A stretch of 64,000 nucleotides of DNA from Elioraea tepida. GTDB lineage: Bacteria; Pseudomonadota; Alphaproteobacteria; Acetobacterales; Acetobacteraceae. Below are positions 1-9,349 of the stretch, piece after piece (the stretch's first letter is position 1; each line of letters opens with the position of its first letter). A model generated the notes under the pieces. It did no database searches and was not told the origin of the DNA. It saw nothing but the letters and a program-made list of their open reading frames with translations. The DNA lies in NCBI RefSeq assembly GCF_019203965.1, contig NZ_CP076448.1, positions 1,875,001 through 1,939,000 of the forward strand, given 5' to 3'. A program made the translations under genes and the position numbers.

Positions 1-26
1 GAGGCGGCCGGAGGGGGAGGTGTGCG

Positions 27-1283
27 ATGCTTCTGCTCGATCGGGTGCTGCGGACGGTTGTGGCAGCAGGAACGCTCGACGTCACCTGGCCAGACGGCCG
101 AACCGTGCGCTATGGCACGCCGGGCACAGGCCCCGCCGCAGCGATCCGCGTGCGTGACGCGGCCACCGCAAGGCGCGTCGCGCTGAACCCCTCGCTTGCC
201 TTCGGCGAGGCCTGGATGGACGGGGCGATCGACACGGTGGGGGACTCCACCCTCTACGACGTGCTCGACCTCCTGATGCGCAACCTCGCCAAGGGGCGGA
301 TGCCGTGGCACGCGCGCGCCGCTGAACGCGTCGCGCGCTGGTTCCGACGCCTGCAGCAGCGGAACCCGGCACGCAGGGCGCGGCGGAACGTCGCCCACCA
401 CTATGACCTCTCCGGCCGGCTCTACAGCCTCTTCCTCGACCGCGACCGGCAGTATTCCTGCGCCTACTTCCCGACCGGCAACGAGACGCTCGAACAGGCG
501 CAGGTCGCGAAGAAGCGCCACATCGCTGCCAAGCTCTGCCTCGACCGCCCGGGCTTGCGCGTGCTCGACATCGGCTCTGGCTGGGGCGGGCTCGCGCTTA
601 CCCTCGCCGCGGAGTACGGCGCCGACGTCACCGGCATCACGCTGTCGGAGGAACAGTTCCGCGAAAGCAACGCCCGCGCCGAGGCCGCAGGGCTTTCGCA
701 TCGCGTGCGCTTCCTTTTGCGCGACTACCGCTCTGTCACCGACCGGTTCGACCGGATCGTCTCGGTTGGCATGTTCGAGCATGTCGGAATCGTCCACTAC
801 GACACGTTCTTCCGCACGGTGTCACGCTGCCTCGCCCCTGACGGTGTCGCGCTGATCCACGCGATCGGCCGCCCCGACGGACCAGGCGTCACCAATGCGT
901 GGCTGAGGAAGTACATCTTCCCGGGCGGCTACACGCCGGCGCTGTCGGAGGTGCTGCCGCCGATCGAGCGGTCCGGCCTGCTCGTGACCGACATCGAAAT
1001 CCTGCGTCTTCACTATGCCGAGACGCTGCGGCACTGGCGCGAGCGCTTCGCGCGCAACCGCGACGCGGTGGCCGCTCTCTACGACGAGCGCTTCTGCCGG
1101 ATGTGGGAGTTCTACCTCACCGCCTGCGAGCTCACCTTCCGGCACCAGGGGCACATGGTGTGGCAGGCGCAGCTTGCGCACCGCGCCGCTGCGGTGCCGC
1201 TGACGCGCGACTACATCAGCCGCGCCGAGGCCGAGGCGGCGGCGCGCACCGCCGCGCAATCCCCGGTTTCCACAGGCACGTGA
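27..1283 (+). CDS. cfa: Cyclopropane-fatty-acyl-phospholipid synthase
   Basis: SAM-dependent methyltransferase that adds a methylene bridge across the double bond of unsaturated acyl chains in membrane phospholipids. The 418-residue protein has the family layout: an N-terminal region of about 110 residues, then a Rossmann methyltransferase core with the SAM motif VLDIGSGWGGLAL near residue 175, followed by the family segments SVGMFEHVG and FRTVSRCLAPDG. The length is close to E. coli Cfa (382 aa). The ATG is preceded by a purine-rich Shine-Dalgarno (gggggagg) 6 bases upstream. It is followed after 70 bases by dnaB on the same strand. Identification comes from motifs; related SAM methyltransferases that modify fatty acids differently cannot be fully excluded. 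Confidence 0.9.
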   Translation: MLLLDRVLRTVVAAGTLDVTWPDGRTVRYGTPGTGPAAAIRVRDAATARRVALNPSLAFGEAWMDGAIDTVGDSTLYDVLDLLMRNLAKGRMPWHARAAERVARWFRRLQQRNPARRARRNVAHHYDLSGRLYSLFLDRDRQYSCAYFPTGNETLEQAQVAKKRHIAAKLCLDRPGLRVLDIGSGWGGLALTLAAEYGADVTGITLSEEQFRESNARAEAAGLSHRVRFLLRDYRSVTDRFDRIVSVGMFEHVGIVHYDTFFRTVSRCLAPDGVALIHAIGRPDGPGVTNAWLRKYIFPGGYTPALSEVLPPIERSGLLVTDIEILRLHYAETLRHWRERFARNRDAVAALYDERFCRMWEFYLTACELTFRHQGHMVWQAQLAHRAAAVPLTRDYISRAEAEAAARTAAQSPVSTGT

Positions 1284-1353
1284 ACAACGTGCGCCTGCCG
1301 CGCGCGCCATCCTCTGCTAGCCTCGCGCAAGAGCTCGCACATCCGGTGCCCCG

Positions 1354-2874
1354 ATGCCTCTGACCACCGAAAGCGCGACACACGGCCGCGCCGACAGCCT
1401 GCTCGGGCTGAGGCTGCGCACGCCGCCCGCCAATCTCGAGGCGGAGCAGGCGCTGCTCGGCGCGCTGCTCGCCAACAACAAGGCCTATGAGCGCGTCTCG
1501 GAGTTCCTCGCGCCCGAGCACTTCGCCGACCCGGTGCACGGGCGGATCTTCGCCGCGATCGCGCGCCGGATCGAGCGCGGCCAGCTCGCCAACGCGGTGA
1601 CGCTGAAGGCCGACCTCGAGGCCGATGGCGCGCTCGAGGAAGTGGGCGGCACCGCATATCTCGCCCAGCTCGTCTCGGCCATGGTCGGCGTGGTGAACGC
1701 CGCCGAGTACGGGCGGGTGGTGCACGATTGCTGGCTTCGCCGCCAGCTCGTCGAGATCGGCGAGGAGGTGGTGAACCGCGCCTTCGGCGACGCCGAGGGG
1801 CTCGATGCGTCCGAGCAGATCGAGGCGGCGGAGCAGGCTCTGTTCGAGCTTGCCGCGCGCGGGCCGAACGAGGGCGGGTTCATCGCCTTCGAGCGGGCGC
1901 TGACAGCGGCGATCGAGGGGGCGGAGCGCGCCTTCAAGTCGGCCGGCGGTGTTGCTGGCCTGCCGACCGGGCTCAAGGCGATCGATTCGATGATGGGCGG
2001 GCTGCACGCCTCCGATCTCGTGATCCTCGCCGGCCGGCCGGGCATGGGCAAGACGGCGCTCGCAACACGGATCGCTTTGGGCGCGGCGAAGGCGCTTGCC
2101 GAGGACGCGCGGCGCGTGGGCGCCCGCAAGCCGTCCGGCGCGGTCGCGGTGTTCTCGCTTGAGATGTCGGCCGAGCAGCTCGCGACCCGTCTGCTCGCCG
2201 AAGAGGCGCGCGTCTCCTCCGACCGGATCCGACGCGGTGTGCTCGACCAGCGCGACTTCCGGCGCTTCGTCGAGGTCAGCCGCACGCTCGCCGCCTACCC
2301 GATCTACATCGACGACACGCCCGCGCTCACGATCAGCGCGCTGCGCACGCGCTGCCGGCGCCTCAAGCGCACGCAGGGGCTCTCGCTCGTGGTGGTCGAC
2401 TATCTGCAGCTTCTGCGCCCCGCTCCGGGCACGCGACCCGAGAGCCGGGTGCTCGAGATCAGCCAGATCACCCAGGGGCTGAAGGCGATTGCGAAGGAGC
2501 TTGCGGTGCCAGTGCTCGCGCTCTCGCAGCTCTCCCGCGCGGTCGAGAGCAGGGAGGACAAGCGGCCGCAGCTCTCCGACCTGCGGGAATCCGGCACGAT
2601 CGAGCAGGACGCGGACGTGGTGATGTTCCTCTACCGTGATGAATACTATCTCCAGCAGCGCCAGCCGAAAGAGATGAACTACGACAACGAGGACAAGTAC
2701 CAGGCCGCGCTCGACAAGTGGCAGAAGGACATGGAGCGCGTGCACAACCTCGCCGAGCTGATCGTCGCCAAGCAGCGCCACGGCCCGACCGGCAAGCGCG
2801 ACCTGTTCTTCGAGGCGGAGTTCACCCGCTTCGCCGACCTCGACCGCGACCACCAGGGCGACGACGCTGACTGA
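1354..2874 (+). CDS. dnaB: Replicative DNA helicase DnaB
   Basis: Hexameric 5'-3' helicase that unwinds DNA at the replication fork and recruits primase. The 506-residue protein begins with the DnaB N-terminal helical domain (PPANLEAEQALLGALL, about residues 25-130) and continues with a RecA-like motor: Walker A GRPGMGKTAL near residue 227, Walker B VVVDYLQLL near 347, the arginine-containing segment KRPQLSDLRESG, and the terminal KQRHGPTGK motif. There is no sign of an intein, although this gene often hosts one. The alanine racemase gene begins four bases after the stop, so the two are probably cotranscribed, an arrangement common in alphaproteobacteria. Confidence 0.97.
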   Translation: MPLTTESATHGRADSLLGLRLRTPPANLEAEQALLGALLANNKAYERVSEFLAPEHFADPVHGRIFAAIARRIERGQLANAVTLKADLEADGALEEVGGTAYLAQLVSAMVGVVNAAEYGRVVHDCWLRRQLVEIGEEVVNRAFGDAEGLDASEQIEAAEQALFELAARGPNEGGFIAFERALTAAIEGAERAFKSAGGVAGLPTGLKAIDSMMGGLHASDLVILAGRPGMGKTALATRIALGAAKALAEDARRVGARKPSGAVAVFSLEMSAEQLATRLLAEEARVSSDRIRRGVLDQRDFRRFVEVSRTLAAYPIYIDDTPALTISALRTRCRRLKRTQGLSLVVVDYLQLLRPAPGTRPESRVLEISQITQGLKAIAKELAVPVLALSQLSRAVESREDKRPQLSDLRESGTIEQDADVVMFLYRDEYYLQQRQPKEMNYDNEDKYQAALDKWQKDMERVHNLAELIVAKQRHGPTGKRDLFFEAEFTRFADLDRDHQGDDAD

Positions 2875-2878
2875 GGCT

Positions 2879-3997
2879 GTGCCCGACGCCGCGCCGTCGC
2901 GTCACGGGGCGGCGACGCTCTCGATCGACCTCGAGGCGATCGCCGCCAACTGGCGCGACCTCTGCGCGCGCCACCCCTCCGGCCCGGTCGCCGCCGTGGC
3001 CAAGGCGGACGCCTACGGCCTCGGTGCGGCCGAGGTCGTGCCGCGTCTCGTCGCCGAAGGCTGCCGGCACGTCTTCGTCGCGCAGCTCGCCGAGGCCGTG
3101 GCGCTGCGGCCGCGCCTCGGCGAGGGCGTTCTTGTCGCGGTGCTGAACGGCGTCACACCCGGCAGCGAGGAGGTTTTCATCCGCGAGCGGATCGTTCCCG
3201 TGCTGAACGATCCTGGCCAGGTCGCGCTCTGGCGCTCAGCTGCGCGCGCCGCGGGTCGGGCGCTCCCCGCACTCCTGCATGTCGATACGGGGATGAACCG
3301 GCTCGGCCTGTCTGCCAGGGACGTCGAGCGTCTCGCCGAGGACGCGCAGTCCTTCGCGGGCATCGACCTCCTCTATGTGATGACGCATTTCGTCTCCTCC
3401 GAACTGCCCGAGGACCCTCTGAATGCCGCGCAGGTCGCGCGGTTCGCGACCACGCGGGCGCGCCTGCCGGCCGCACGGACGAGTCTCGCGAACAGTTCCG
3501 GGATCTTCCTCGGTCCGCTCGGCGCCTCCGACCTCGCGCGCCCAGGCGCTGCGCTCTATGGCATCAATCCGACGCCAGGGCGAGCAAACCCGATGCGCTG
3601 CGTCGTCTCGCTCGATGCGCCGGTGCTTCAGGTGCGCGAGGTCGCTGCCGGCGAGACGGTGGGCTACAACGCCACCTGGCGTGCCGAGCGGCCGAGCCGG
3701 ATCGCTACGGTTGCGGCGGGCTACGCTGATGGCTACCTTCGTTCACTGTCCGGCCGTGGTGTCGCCTTCTTCCGTGGCCGCCTCGTCCCGCTCGTGGGCC
3801 GCGTGTCGATGGATCTCCTCACCTTCGATGTTACCGACGCACCGGACCTCGCCTCGGGCCACACACTCCGCCTGCTTGGGCCGGAGCTGCCGCCTGATGC
3901 GCTGGCCGAGCGCGCGGGAACCAATGCCTACGAGATCCTGACCGCGCTCGGGGAACGCTATGCTCGCGTCTACGGGCCGGTGCGGCCGGAAGCGTGA
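2879..3997 (+). CDS. alr: Alanine racemase
   Basis: PLP-dependent interconversion of L- and D-alanine, supplying D-Ala for peptidoglycan. The 372-residue protein shows the PLP-lysine motif AVAKADAYGLGA near residue 40, substrate-side segments such as HVDTGMNRLG and LANSSGIFL, and the C-terminal domain with the catalytic-tyrosine region GYNATW and the metal/active-site segment VGRVSMDLLTFDVT. The start is a GTG four bases after the dnaB stop; no ATG lies nearby in frame. It overlaps the start of the downstream lipid-transport permease, which suggests translational coupling. Length and motifs fit a functional enzyme. Confidence 0.95.
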   Translation: MPDAAPSRHGAATLSIDLEAIAANWRDLCARHPSGPVAAVAKADAYGLGAAEVVPRLVAEGCRHVFVAQLAEAVALRPRLGEGVLVAVLNGVTPGSEEVFIRERIVPVLNDPGQVALWRSAARAAGRALPALLHVDTGMNRLGLSARDVERLAEDAQSFAGIDLLYVMTHFVSSELPEDPLNAAQVARFATTRARLPAARTSLANSSGIFLGPLGASDLARPGAALYGINPTPGRANPMRCVVSLDAPVLQVREVAAGETVGYNATWRAERPSRIATVAAGYADGYLRSLSGRGVAFFRGRLVPLVGRVSMDLLTFDVTDAPDLASGHTLRLLGPELPPDALAERAGTNAYEILTALGERYARVYGPVRPEA

Positions 3998-4782
3998 TGC
4001 AGACCGTGCTTGCCTTCCTCGGCGGCATCGGCTCGGGCGCGTTCGCGATCCTCGCCGCTGCCGGGCGGGTGGTTCTATTTGCGCTTGCCGCCCTCTGGCA
4101 CACGGTCCGGCCGCCCTTCTATCCTCGCCAGCTGGCGCGGCAGGTGGTCGAGATCGGCTACTTCTCGCTGCCGGTGGTCGCGCTCACCGCGATCTTCTCC
4201 GGCATGGTGCTCGCGCTTCAGTCCTACACCGGCTTCTCGCGCTTCTCGGCAGAAGGCGCGGTCGCGACCGTGGTCGTGCTCTCGATCACCCGCGAGCTCG
4301 GCCCCGTTCTCGCGGGGCTGATGGTTGCGGGCCGGATCGGTGCCGCGATCGCTGCCGAGATCGGCACGATGCGGGTGACCGACCAGATCGACGCGCTCAC
4401 CACCCTCTCCACCAATCCGATCAAGTATCTCGTCGTGCCGCGCGTCGTCGCCGCCACGCTCGTTCTGCCGCTGCTCGTGATCGTCGCCGACATCCTCGGC
4501 GTGATGGGCGGCTTCATCGTCGGTGTGGCCAAGCTCGAGTTCAACGCAAGCACCTACATGACGCGCACCTGGGAGTATCTCAAGGCCGAGGACGTGATCT
4601 CGGGCCTCGTGAAGGCTGCCGTGTTCGGCTTCATCATCGCGCTGATGGGCTGTTTCCAGGGCTACCACTCGAAGGGCGGCGCGCAGGGGGTGGGGGCGGC
4701 GACCACGAACGCGGTCGTCTCGGCCTCGATCCTGATCCTCGTCTTCAACTACGTCATCACCGAGCTCTTCTTCGCGCGATGA
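3997..4782 (+). CDS. mlaE: MlaE-family lipid ABC transporter permease
   Basis: Inner-membrane permease of the Mla-type retrograde or anterograde phospholipid transporter that maintains outer-membrane lipid asymmetry. The 261-residue protein has several hydrophobic segments and the characteristic MlaE sequences ELGPVLAGLMVAGRIGAAIA and EIGTMRVTDQIDAL. The ATG overlaps the alr stop as TGATG; a GTG one codon upstream (3994) is an alternative start. The downstream gene encodes the cognate ATPase, overlapping by ATGA. No mlaD or mlaC gene follows, so the substrate-binding MCE protein must be encoded elsewhere. Confidence 0.92.
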   Translation: MQTVLAFLGGIGSGAFAILAAAGRVVLFALAALWHTVRPPFYPRQLARQVVEIGYFSLPVVALTAIFSGMVLALQSYTGFSRFSAEGAVATVVVLSITRELGPVLAGLMVAGRIGAAIAAEIGTMRVTDQIDALTTLSTNPIKYLVVPRVVAATLVLPLLVIVADILGVMGGFIVGVAKLEFNASTYMTRTWEYLKAEDVISGLVKAAVFGFIIALMGCFQGYHSKGGAQGVGAATTNAVVSASILILVFNYVITELFFAR

Positions 4783-5564
4783 GCGAGGCTGACTCCCGCC
4801 CGCCCAAGATTCGCATCCGCGGCCTCTGCAAGGCCTTCGGGCCAAAGGTGGTGCTCGACCGTCTCGACCTCGACGTGCCGGCGGGGCGCTCGCTCGTCGT
4901 GATCGGCGGTTCTGGCTCGGGCAAGAGCGTTCTCATCAAGTGCATCCTCGGTCTGATCGAGCCGGAAGCCGGAACGATCGAGATCGACGGCCGCAACGTT
5001 CTCGCGATGCGCCGGGCCGAGCGAGAGGCGATCAACGAGCATATCGGCATGCTGTTCCAGGGCGGGGCCCTGTTCGACAGCCTGCCTGTGTGGGAGAATG
5101 TTTGCTTCGGGCTGATCGCGAAACGGAGGCTCAAGCGCCGCGAGGCGAGGCCGCGCGCGATCGAGATCCTCGCCCAGGTCGGGCTTGGGCCCGAGGTGGC
5201 CGACCTCTCGCCCGCGGAGCTCTCAGGGGGCATGCAGAAGCGTGTGGCGCTCGCGCGCGCGATCGCCGCCCAGCCCGACATCATCTTCTTCGATGAACCG
5301 ACGACGGGGCTTGATCCGATCATGGGCGCGATCATCGACGCGCTGATCGTCGAGCAGGTGCAGCGCCTCGGCGCCACCGCCTTCTCGATCACCCATGACA
5401 TGGCCTCGGCCCAGCGGATCGCCGACACGGTGGCGATGATCCATAAAGGGGCGATCATCTGGACGGGGCCCGCGAGCGAGATGCGCCACAGCGGCAACCC
5501 CTATGTCGACCAGTTCGTCCGCGGCTCGACCGAGGGGCCGATCCGCATGGAGGTGCGGCGCTAG
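4779..5564 (+). CDS. mlaF: MlaF-family ABC transporter ATP-binding protein
   Basis: Cytoplasmic ATPase that drives the MlaE lipid transporter. The 261-residue protein contains Walker A GGSGSGKSVL near residue 43, Q-loop MLFQGGALFDSL, signature LSGGMQKRVALARA and Walker B FFDEPTTGLDP. The Q-loop wording and GGMQKR signature are typical of the Mla/Ttg2 ATPases rather than general importers. The ATG overlaps the stop of mlaE. The coding frame is open further upstream, but that extension reads antisense-like sequence through mlaE and is not credible. radA follows 11 bases downstream. Confidence 0.93.
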   Translation: MSEADSRPPKIRIRGLCKAFGPKVVLDRLDLDVPAGRSLVVIGGSGSGKSVLIKCILGLIEPEAGTIEIDGRNVLAMRRAEREAINEHIGMLFQGGALFDSLPVWENVCFGLIAKRRLKRREARPRAIEILAQVGLGPEVADLSPAELSGGMQKRVALARAIAAQPDIIFFDEPTTGLDPIMGAIIDALIVEQVQRLGATAFSITHDMASAQRIADTVAMIHKGAIIWTGPASEMRHSGNPYVDQFVRGSTEGPIRMEVRR

Positions 5565-5575
5565 AGCCGCCGGCC

Positions 5576-7000
5576 ATGCCCCGCCCCACGTCACGCTATG
5601 TCTGCTCGGCCTGCGGTGCGGTCGCGCCGAAATGGGCGGGGCGGTGCGAGGCCTGCGGCGCGTGGAACACCATCGTCGAGGAAGCGGCCGAGGCACTGCC
5701 CGGGCCGGCGGCGAGGGGCATCACGGGCGGGCGGAAGATCGCGTTTGTTCCGCTCGCGGGCGAAAGCGCCCCGCCGCCGCGCACGCCCTTCGACATCGCC
5801 GAGCTCGACCGGGTTCTGGGGGGCGGGCTCGTTCCGGCCTCGGTCGTTCTCGTCGGCGGCGACCCGGGGATCGGCAAGAGCACGCTGCTTCTCCAGGCCG
5901 CTGCACGGCTCGCCGCGGGCGGGGCGCGCGCCCTCTACATCTCGGGCGAGGAATCGGTCGAGCAGGTTCGGCTGCGTGCGTCGCGGCTCGGGCTCGCTGC
6001 CGCGCCGCTCGCGCTTGCCGCCGCCACAAGCCTGCGCGACATCGCAGCCTCGCTCGAGGCTGAGCGAGGCGTCGCCCTCGTCGTGATCGACAGCATCCAG
6101 ACGATGTGGCTTGATGCGCTCGAGTCGGCCCCCGGAACGGTCGCGCAGGTGCGGGCCTGTGCGGCCGAGCTGATTCGGCTTGCCAAGTCGCGCGGCTTCG
6201 CGCTCGTCGTCGTCGGTCACGTGACGAAGGAAGGCGCGATCGCGGGCCCGCGCGTGCTCGAGCACATGGTCGATGCGGTGCTCTATTTCGAGGGCGAGCG
6301 CGGCCACGCCTTCCGGATCCTCCGCGCGGTGAAGAACCGCTTCGGCGCGACCGACGAGATCGGCGTGTTCGAGATGACTGACCGCGGCCTCGTCGAGGTC
6401 GCCAACCCCTCCGCCCTGTTCCTCGCCGAGCGCCGCGGCAATGTCGCGGGCTCGGCCGTGTTCGCGGGCGTGGAGGGAACCCGCCCCGTGCTCGTCGAGG
6501 TTCAGGCGTTGCTCTCGCCCTCACCGGGCGGCAGCCCGCGCCGCGCCGTGGTGGGATGGGACCAGGGGCGGCTTGCGATGCTGCTTGCGGTGCTCGAGAC
6601 GCGCGCCGGCCTCGCGCTCTCGGGAGCGGATGTCTATCTCAACATTGCCGGCGGCTTGCGCATCACCGAACCGGCGGCCGATCTTGCGGTCGCCGCCGCC
6701 CTCGCCTCCGCCGCGACCGGCCGGCCCACCGATGCGTCGATGGTGTTCTTCGGCGAGGTCGGGCTTTCGGGCGAGGTGCGGCTCGTGTCGCAGGCGGAGG
6801 CGAGGCTCAAGGAGGCCGCCAAGCTCGGCTTCACCGCCGCCGCCCTGCCGCGCCGGCCCTCCGCCAAGGGGCGCGCGCTCGCGGTGCCTCAGGGCCTCGC
6901 CGCCTGGGAGGTCGGGCACGTCTCCGATCTCGTCGCCCGGATCGCCGGCAGAGCGGCCGGGCGCGCGCGGGGCGCCGCCGGGCCTCGAGGCGAGAGGTAG
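5576..7000 (+). CDS. radA: DNA repair protein RadA (Sms)
   Basis: Branch-migration helicase-like protein acting with RecA in recombinational repair. The 474-residue protein has the full RadA architecture: an N-terminal C4 zinc finger (CSACG then CEACG, residues 9-26), a RecA-like ATPase with Walker A GGDPGIGKSTL near residue 95, the RadA-specific KNRFG motif near residue 253, and a C-terminal Lon-protease-like domain (LSGADVYLNIAGG onwards) that lacks protease function in this family. It is the last gene of the tightly packed dnaB-alr-mlaEF-radA run. Confidence 0.96.
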   Translation: MPRPTSRYVCSACGAVAPKWAGRCEACGAWNTIVEEAAEALPGPAARGITGGRKIAFVPLAGESAPPPRTPFDIAELDRVLGGGLVPASVVLVGGDPGIGKSTLLLQAAARLAAGGARALYISGEESVEQVRLRASRLGLAAAPLALAAATSLRDIAASLEAERGVALVVIDSIQTMWLDALESAPGTVAQVRACAAELIRLAKSRGFALVVVGHVTKEGAIAGPRVLEHMVDAVLYFEGERGHAFRILRAVKNRFGATDEIGVFEMTDRGLVEVANPSALFLAERRGNVAGSAVFAGVEGTRPVLVEVQALLSPSPGGSPRRAVVGWDQGRLAMLLAVLETRAGLALSGADVYLNIAGGLRITEPAADLAVAAALASAATGRPTDASMVFFGEVGLSGEVRLVSQAEARLKEAAKLGFTAAALPRRPSAKGRALAVPQGLAAWEVGHVSDLVARIAGRAAGRARGAAGPRGER

Positions 7001-7126
7001 GGCGGGCAGGGCGGCCGTGACGCTGGCCATGACAGGCTCGCTGAAACGTGCCGATACGCAGCGATGCGGTGAGCGCTGGAACGTAACGTCACCGATCCGA
7101 CCCTTCATCCGAGGAGACCGAGGCCG

Positions 7127-7498
7127 ATGACATCGATCCCCGCCAACTCCTGGCTCGCCTTCCTCTTGCCGCCGCTTCTGCTCGTCGGCTCGAACGTGCT
7201 GATGACCGTCGCCTGGTACGGCCACCTGAAGCAGCCCTCCTGGCCGCTCTGGCTCGCCGTGCTCGTCTCTTGGGGCATCGCCTTCTTCGAATACTGCCTC
7301 GCCGTGCCGGCGAATCGAATCGGCTATGGCACCTACACCGCGCAGCAGCTCAAGGTGATGCAGGAGGTCATCACCATGGCGGTGTTCGCGGGCTTTGCCG
7401 TGCTGGTGCTCGGCGAGCGTCTCAGCTGGAATTACGGGGCGGCTGCGCTCTGCCTCGTCGCCGCCGTGGTCTTCATCTTCCTGCCAACGGGGAAGTGA
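7127..7498 (+). CDS. DUF486 / DMT-family small membrane protein
   Basis: A 123-residue, highly hydrophobic protein with about four predicted membrane segments (residues 9-30, 38-58, 79-100 and 104-120). The segments VGSNVLMTVAWYGHL and EYCLAVPANRIGY are characteristic of the DUF486 family, a short relative of the drug/metabolite transporter superfamily whose substrate is not established. A GAGGAGA ribosome-binding sequence lies upstream of the ATG. It stands alone between radA and the alanine dehydrogenase gene and may share transcription with either. Confidence 0.8.
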   Translation: MTSIPANSWLAFLLPPLLLVGSNVLMTVAWYGHLKQPSWPLWLAVLVSWGIAFFEYCLAVPANRIGYGTYTAQQLKVMQEVITMAVFAGFAVLVLGERLSWNYGAAALCLVAAVVFIFLPTGK

Positions 7499-7526
7499 GG
7501 AACTGGAGAGGGAGAGGAGGGCAGGG

Positions 7527-8645
7527 ATGCGGATCGGTGTCCCGAAGGAGACAAAGGTGCACGAATACCGCGTCGGGCTCGTTTCCGGCGTCGGTTCGAG
7601 AGCTCGTGCACGCCGGCCACACGGTGCTCGTGCAGTCGGGAGCGGGCGAGGGAATCGGCTTCGGCGACGAAGCCTATCAGCGCGCCGGCGCGAGCATCCT
7701 GCCCGACGCGGCCTCCGTGTTCGCCGTGGCCGAGCTGATCGTGAAGGTGAAGGAGCCGCTTCCGCCCGAGATCGCCCTTCTGAGGCCGGGTAGGTTCTGT
7801 TCACCTATCTCCATCTCGCGGCCGACCCTCAGCTGGCGAGGGGGTTGATGGCCTCGGGCGTGACGGCGATCGCCTACGAGACGGTGACGGACCGCTCGGG
7901 CGGACTTTCGCTGCTCGCGCCGATGAGCGAAGTGGCCGGGCGTGTGGCGGTCCAGGTCGGGGCGCGTTGCCTCGAGAAGGAGAATGGCGGGGCAGGACTC
8001 CTTGTCTCCGGTGTGCCCGGGGTGCGCGGCGCGCGCGTCACCATCCTCGGTGGCGGCGTGGTCGGCTCGAACGCGGCGCGGATCGCGGCCGGGATGCGGG
8101 CGGAGGTGACGGTGATCGACCGCGACCTCGCGCGCCTCGACGCGCTCGACCGCGAGTTCGGCGGCAGGGTCACGACCCTGCACGCCACCGCCGATGCGAT
8201 CGAAGCTTCGGTTCTCGCGAGCGACCTCGTGATCGGCGCGGTGTTCGTGCCTGGTGCCGCGGCGCCGAAGCTGATCTCCCGCGCCATGGTTTCGCGCATG
8301 CAGAAGGGAAGCGTGATCGTCGATGTCGCGATCGACCAGGGCGGCTCTATCGAAACCTCACGCCCCACCACCCATGCCGACCCGACCTATATCGTCGACG
8401 GCGTGGTGCACTACTGCGTCACCAACATGCCGGGCGCGGTCGCCCGCACCTCGGCGGTGGCGCTCAATAACGCGACGCTGCCTTTCGTGATGGCGGTGGC
8501 AGGCAAGGGCTGGCGGCGGGCGATGGCGGAGGATCCGCATCTGCGCAACGGGCTCACCGTTCATGATCGGCGCATCACCCATCCGGCTGTCGCTGCGGCG
8601 CTCGGCGAGAAGCTCTACCGCGCCGAGGAGGCGATCGTTCCGTGA
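7527..8645 (+). pseudogene. ald: Alanine dehydrogenase, interrupted by two compensating frameshifts
   Basis: NAD-dependent alanine dehydrogenase (L-alanine to pyruvate plus ammonia). It starts at ATG 7527 behind a GGAGAGGAGG ribosome site with the family N-terminus MRIGVPKETKVHEYRVGL. Near 7582-7584 a run of three T where two are expected shifts the frame; the second frame then reads the conserved SVRELVHAGHTVLVQSGAG and KVKEPLPPEIALLRPG. A one-base loss at 7790/7791 creates a TAG and returns to the first frame, which reads on through FTYLHLA-like sequence (out of frame) and ASGVTAIAYETV, the Rossmann motif ILGGGVVGSNAARIA and the end at 8645. Corrected, the protein would have the usual length of about 372. 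Sequencing error and true inactivation cannot be told apart here. Confidence 0.85.
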
Positions 8646-9295
8646 GCGCCGTGGCTCTCGCCGCCGCGGCGCGCGAGGTCGCCCGGCTCGGCCTCGTCAG
8701 CGGCACCGCGGGCAACCTCTCGCTGCGGGCGGGGGAGACGCTGCTCGTCACGCCGACGGGGCGCGAGCTCGCCTCGCTCGCGGCCGAGGACATCGTCACG
8801 CTTGACCGCGAGGGACGAGCGGTCGGGGAGGGGCGGCCGACCAGCGAGTGGCGACTGCACCGCGCGGTGCTCGACACAAGGCCCGATCTCAACGCCGTGG
8901 TGCACACGCATAGCTCATGCGCCACCGCCGCCTCGGCCCTCCGGCGATCCATTCCGGCCGTGCACTATACCGTTGTCGCGGCCGGCGGCGAGGACATCCC
9001 CTGCGCGCCCTACGCCACCCCCGGAAGCGCGGCGCTCGCCGAAGCCGCGGCGCGGGCGATGGCCGAGCGCGATGCCTGCCTCCTTGCGCATCACGGCGTG
9101 GTGGCGGCCGGCGCGACGCTCGAGGCGGCGGTGTCGCTCGCGCTCATGGTCGAGGAGCTCGCCCGGATCTGGCTTCGGCTTCTTGCCGCCACACCCGACC
9201 CGCCGGTGCTCCACGCCGCCGAGATGGCGTCGCTGAAGGCCGCCTGGGCCACCTACCGGAGCGGCGGCATGACTGAAGGGCTGCCTTCCGGATAG
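8642..9295 (+). CDS. Class II aldolase/adducin-family protein
   Basis: Zn-dependent aldolase-type fold, related to L-fuculose- or L-ribulose-phosphate aldolase and epimerase. The 217-residue protein has the family N-terminus GLVSGTAGNLSLR, the metal-ligand motif HTHSS near residue 89 and a second histidine pair in LLAHHGVVAAG near residue 151. The GTG start overlaps the alanine dehydrogenase stop (GTGA), so the two genes are likely coupled. Its real substrate is unknown: methylthioribulose-1-phosphate dehydratases and sugar-phosphate aldolases share these motifs. Confidence 0.82.
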   Translation: MSAVALAAAAREVARLGLVSGTAGNLSLRAGETLLVTPTGRELASLAAEDIVTLDREGRAVGEGRPTSEWRLHRAVLDTRPDLNAVVHTHSSCATAASALRRSIPAVHYTVVAAGGEDIPCAPYATPGSAALAEAAARAMAERDACLLAHHGVVAAGATLEAAVSLALMVEELARIWLRLLAATPDPPVLHAAEMASLKAAWATYRSGGMTEGLPSG

Positions 9296-9312
9296 CCAGT
9301 GTCGCCTATCTT

Positions 9313-9349
9313 TTAGTCGCAATCGCCGGTTCGATCCCGCGTCAGCCCA
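9313..9349 (+). other. tRNA 3'-end-like fragment
   Basis: A short stretch resembles a tRNA T-arm and 3' acceptor: ccggttcgatccc followed by gcgtcagccca. No matching 5' acceptor, D-arm or anticodon arm lies upstream, where the aldolase gene ends. The T-stem pairs only partly (three convincing pairs). It could be a relic of an integration event at a tRNA or tmRNA 3' end, or chance. No integrase or second copy is visible in the window. Confidence 0.2.
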
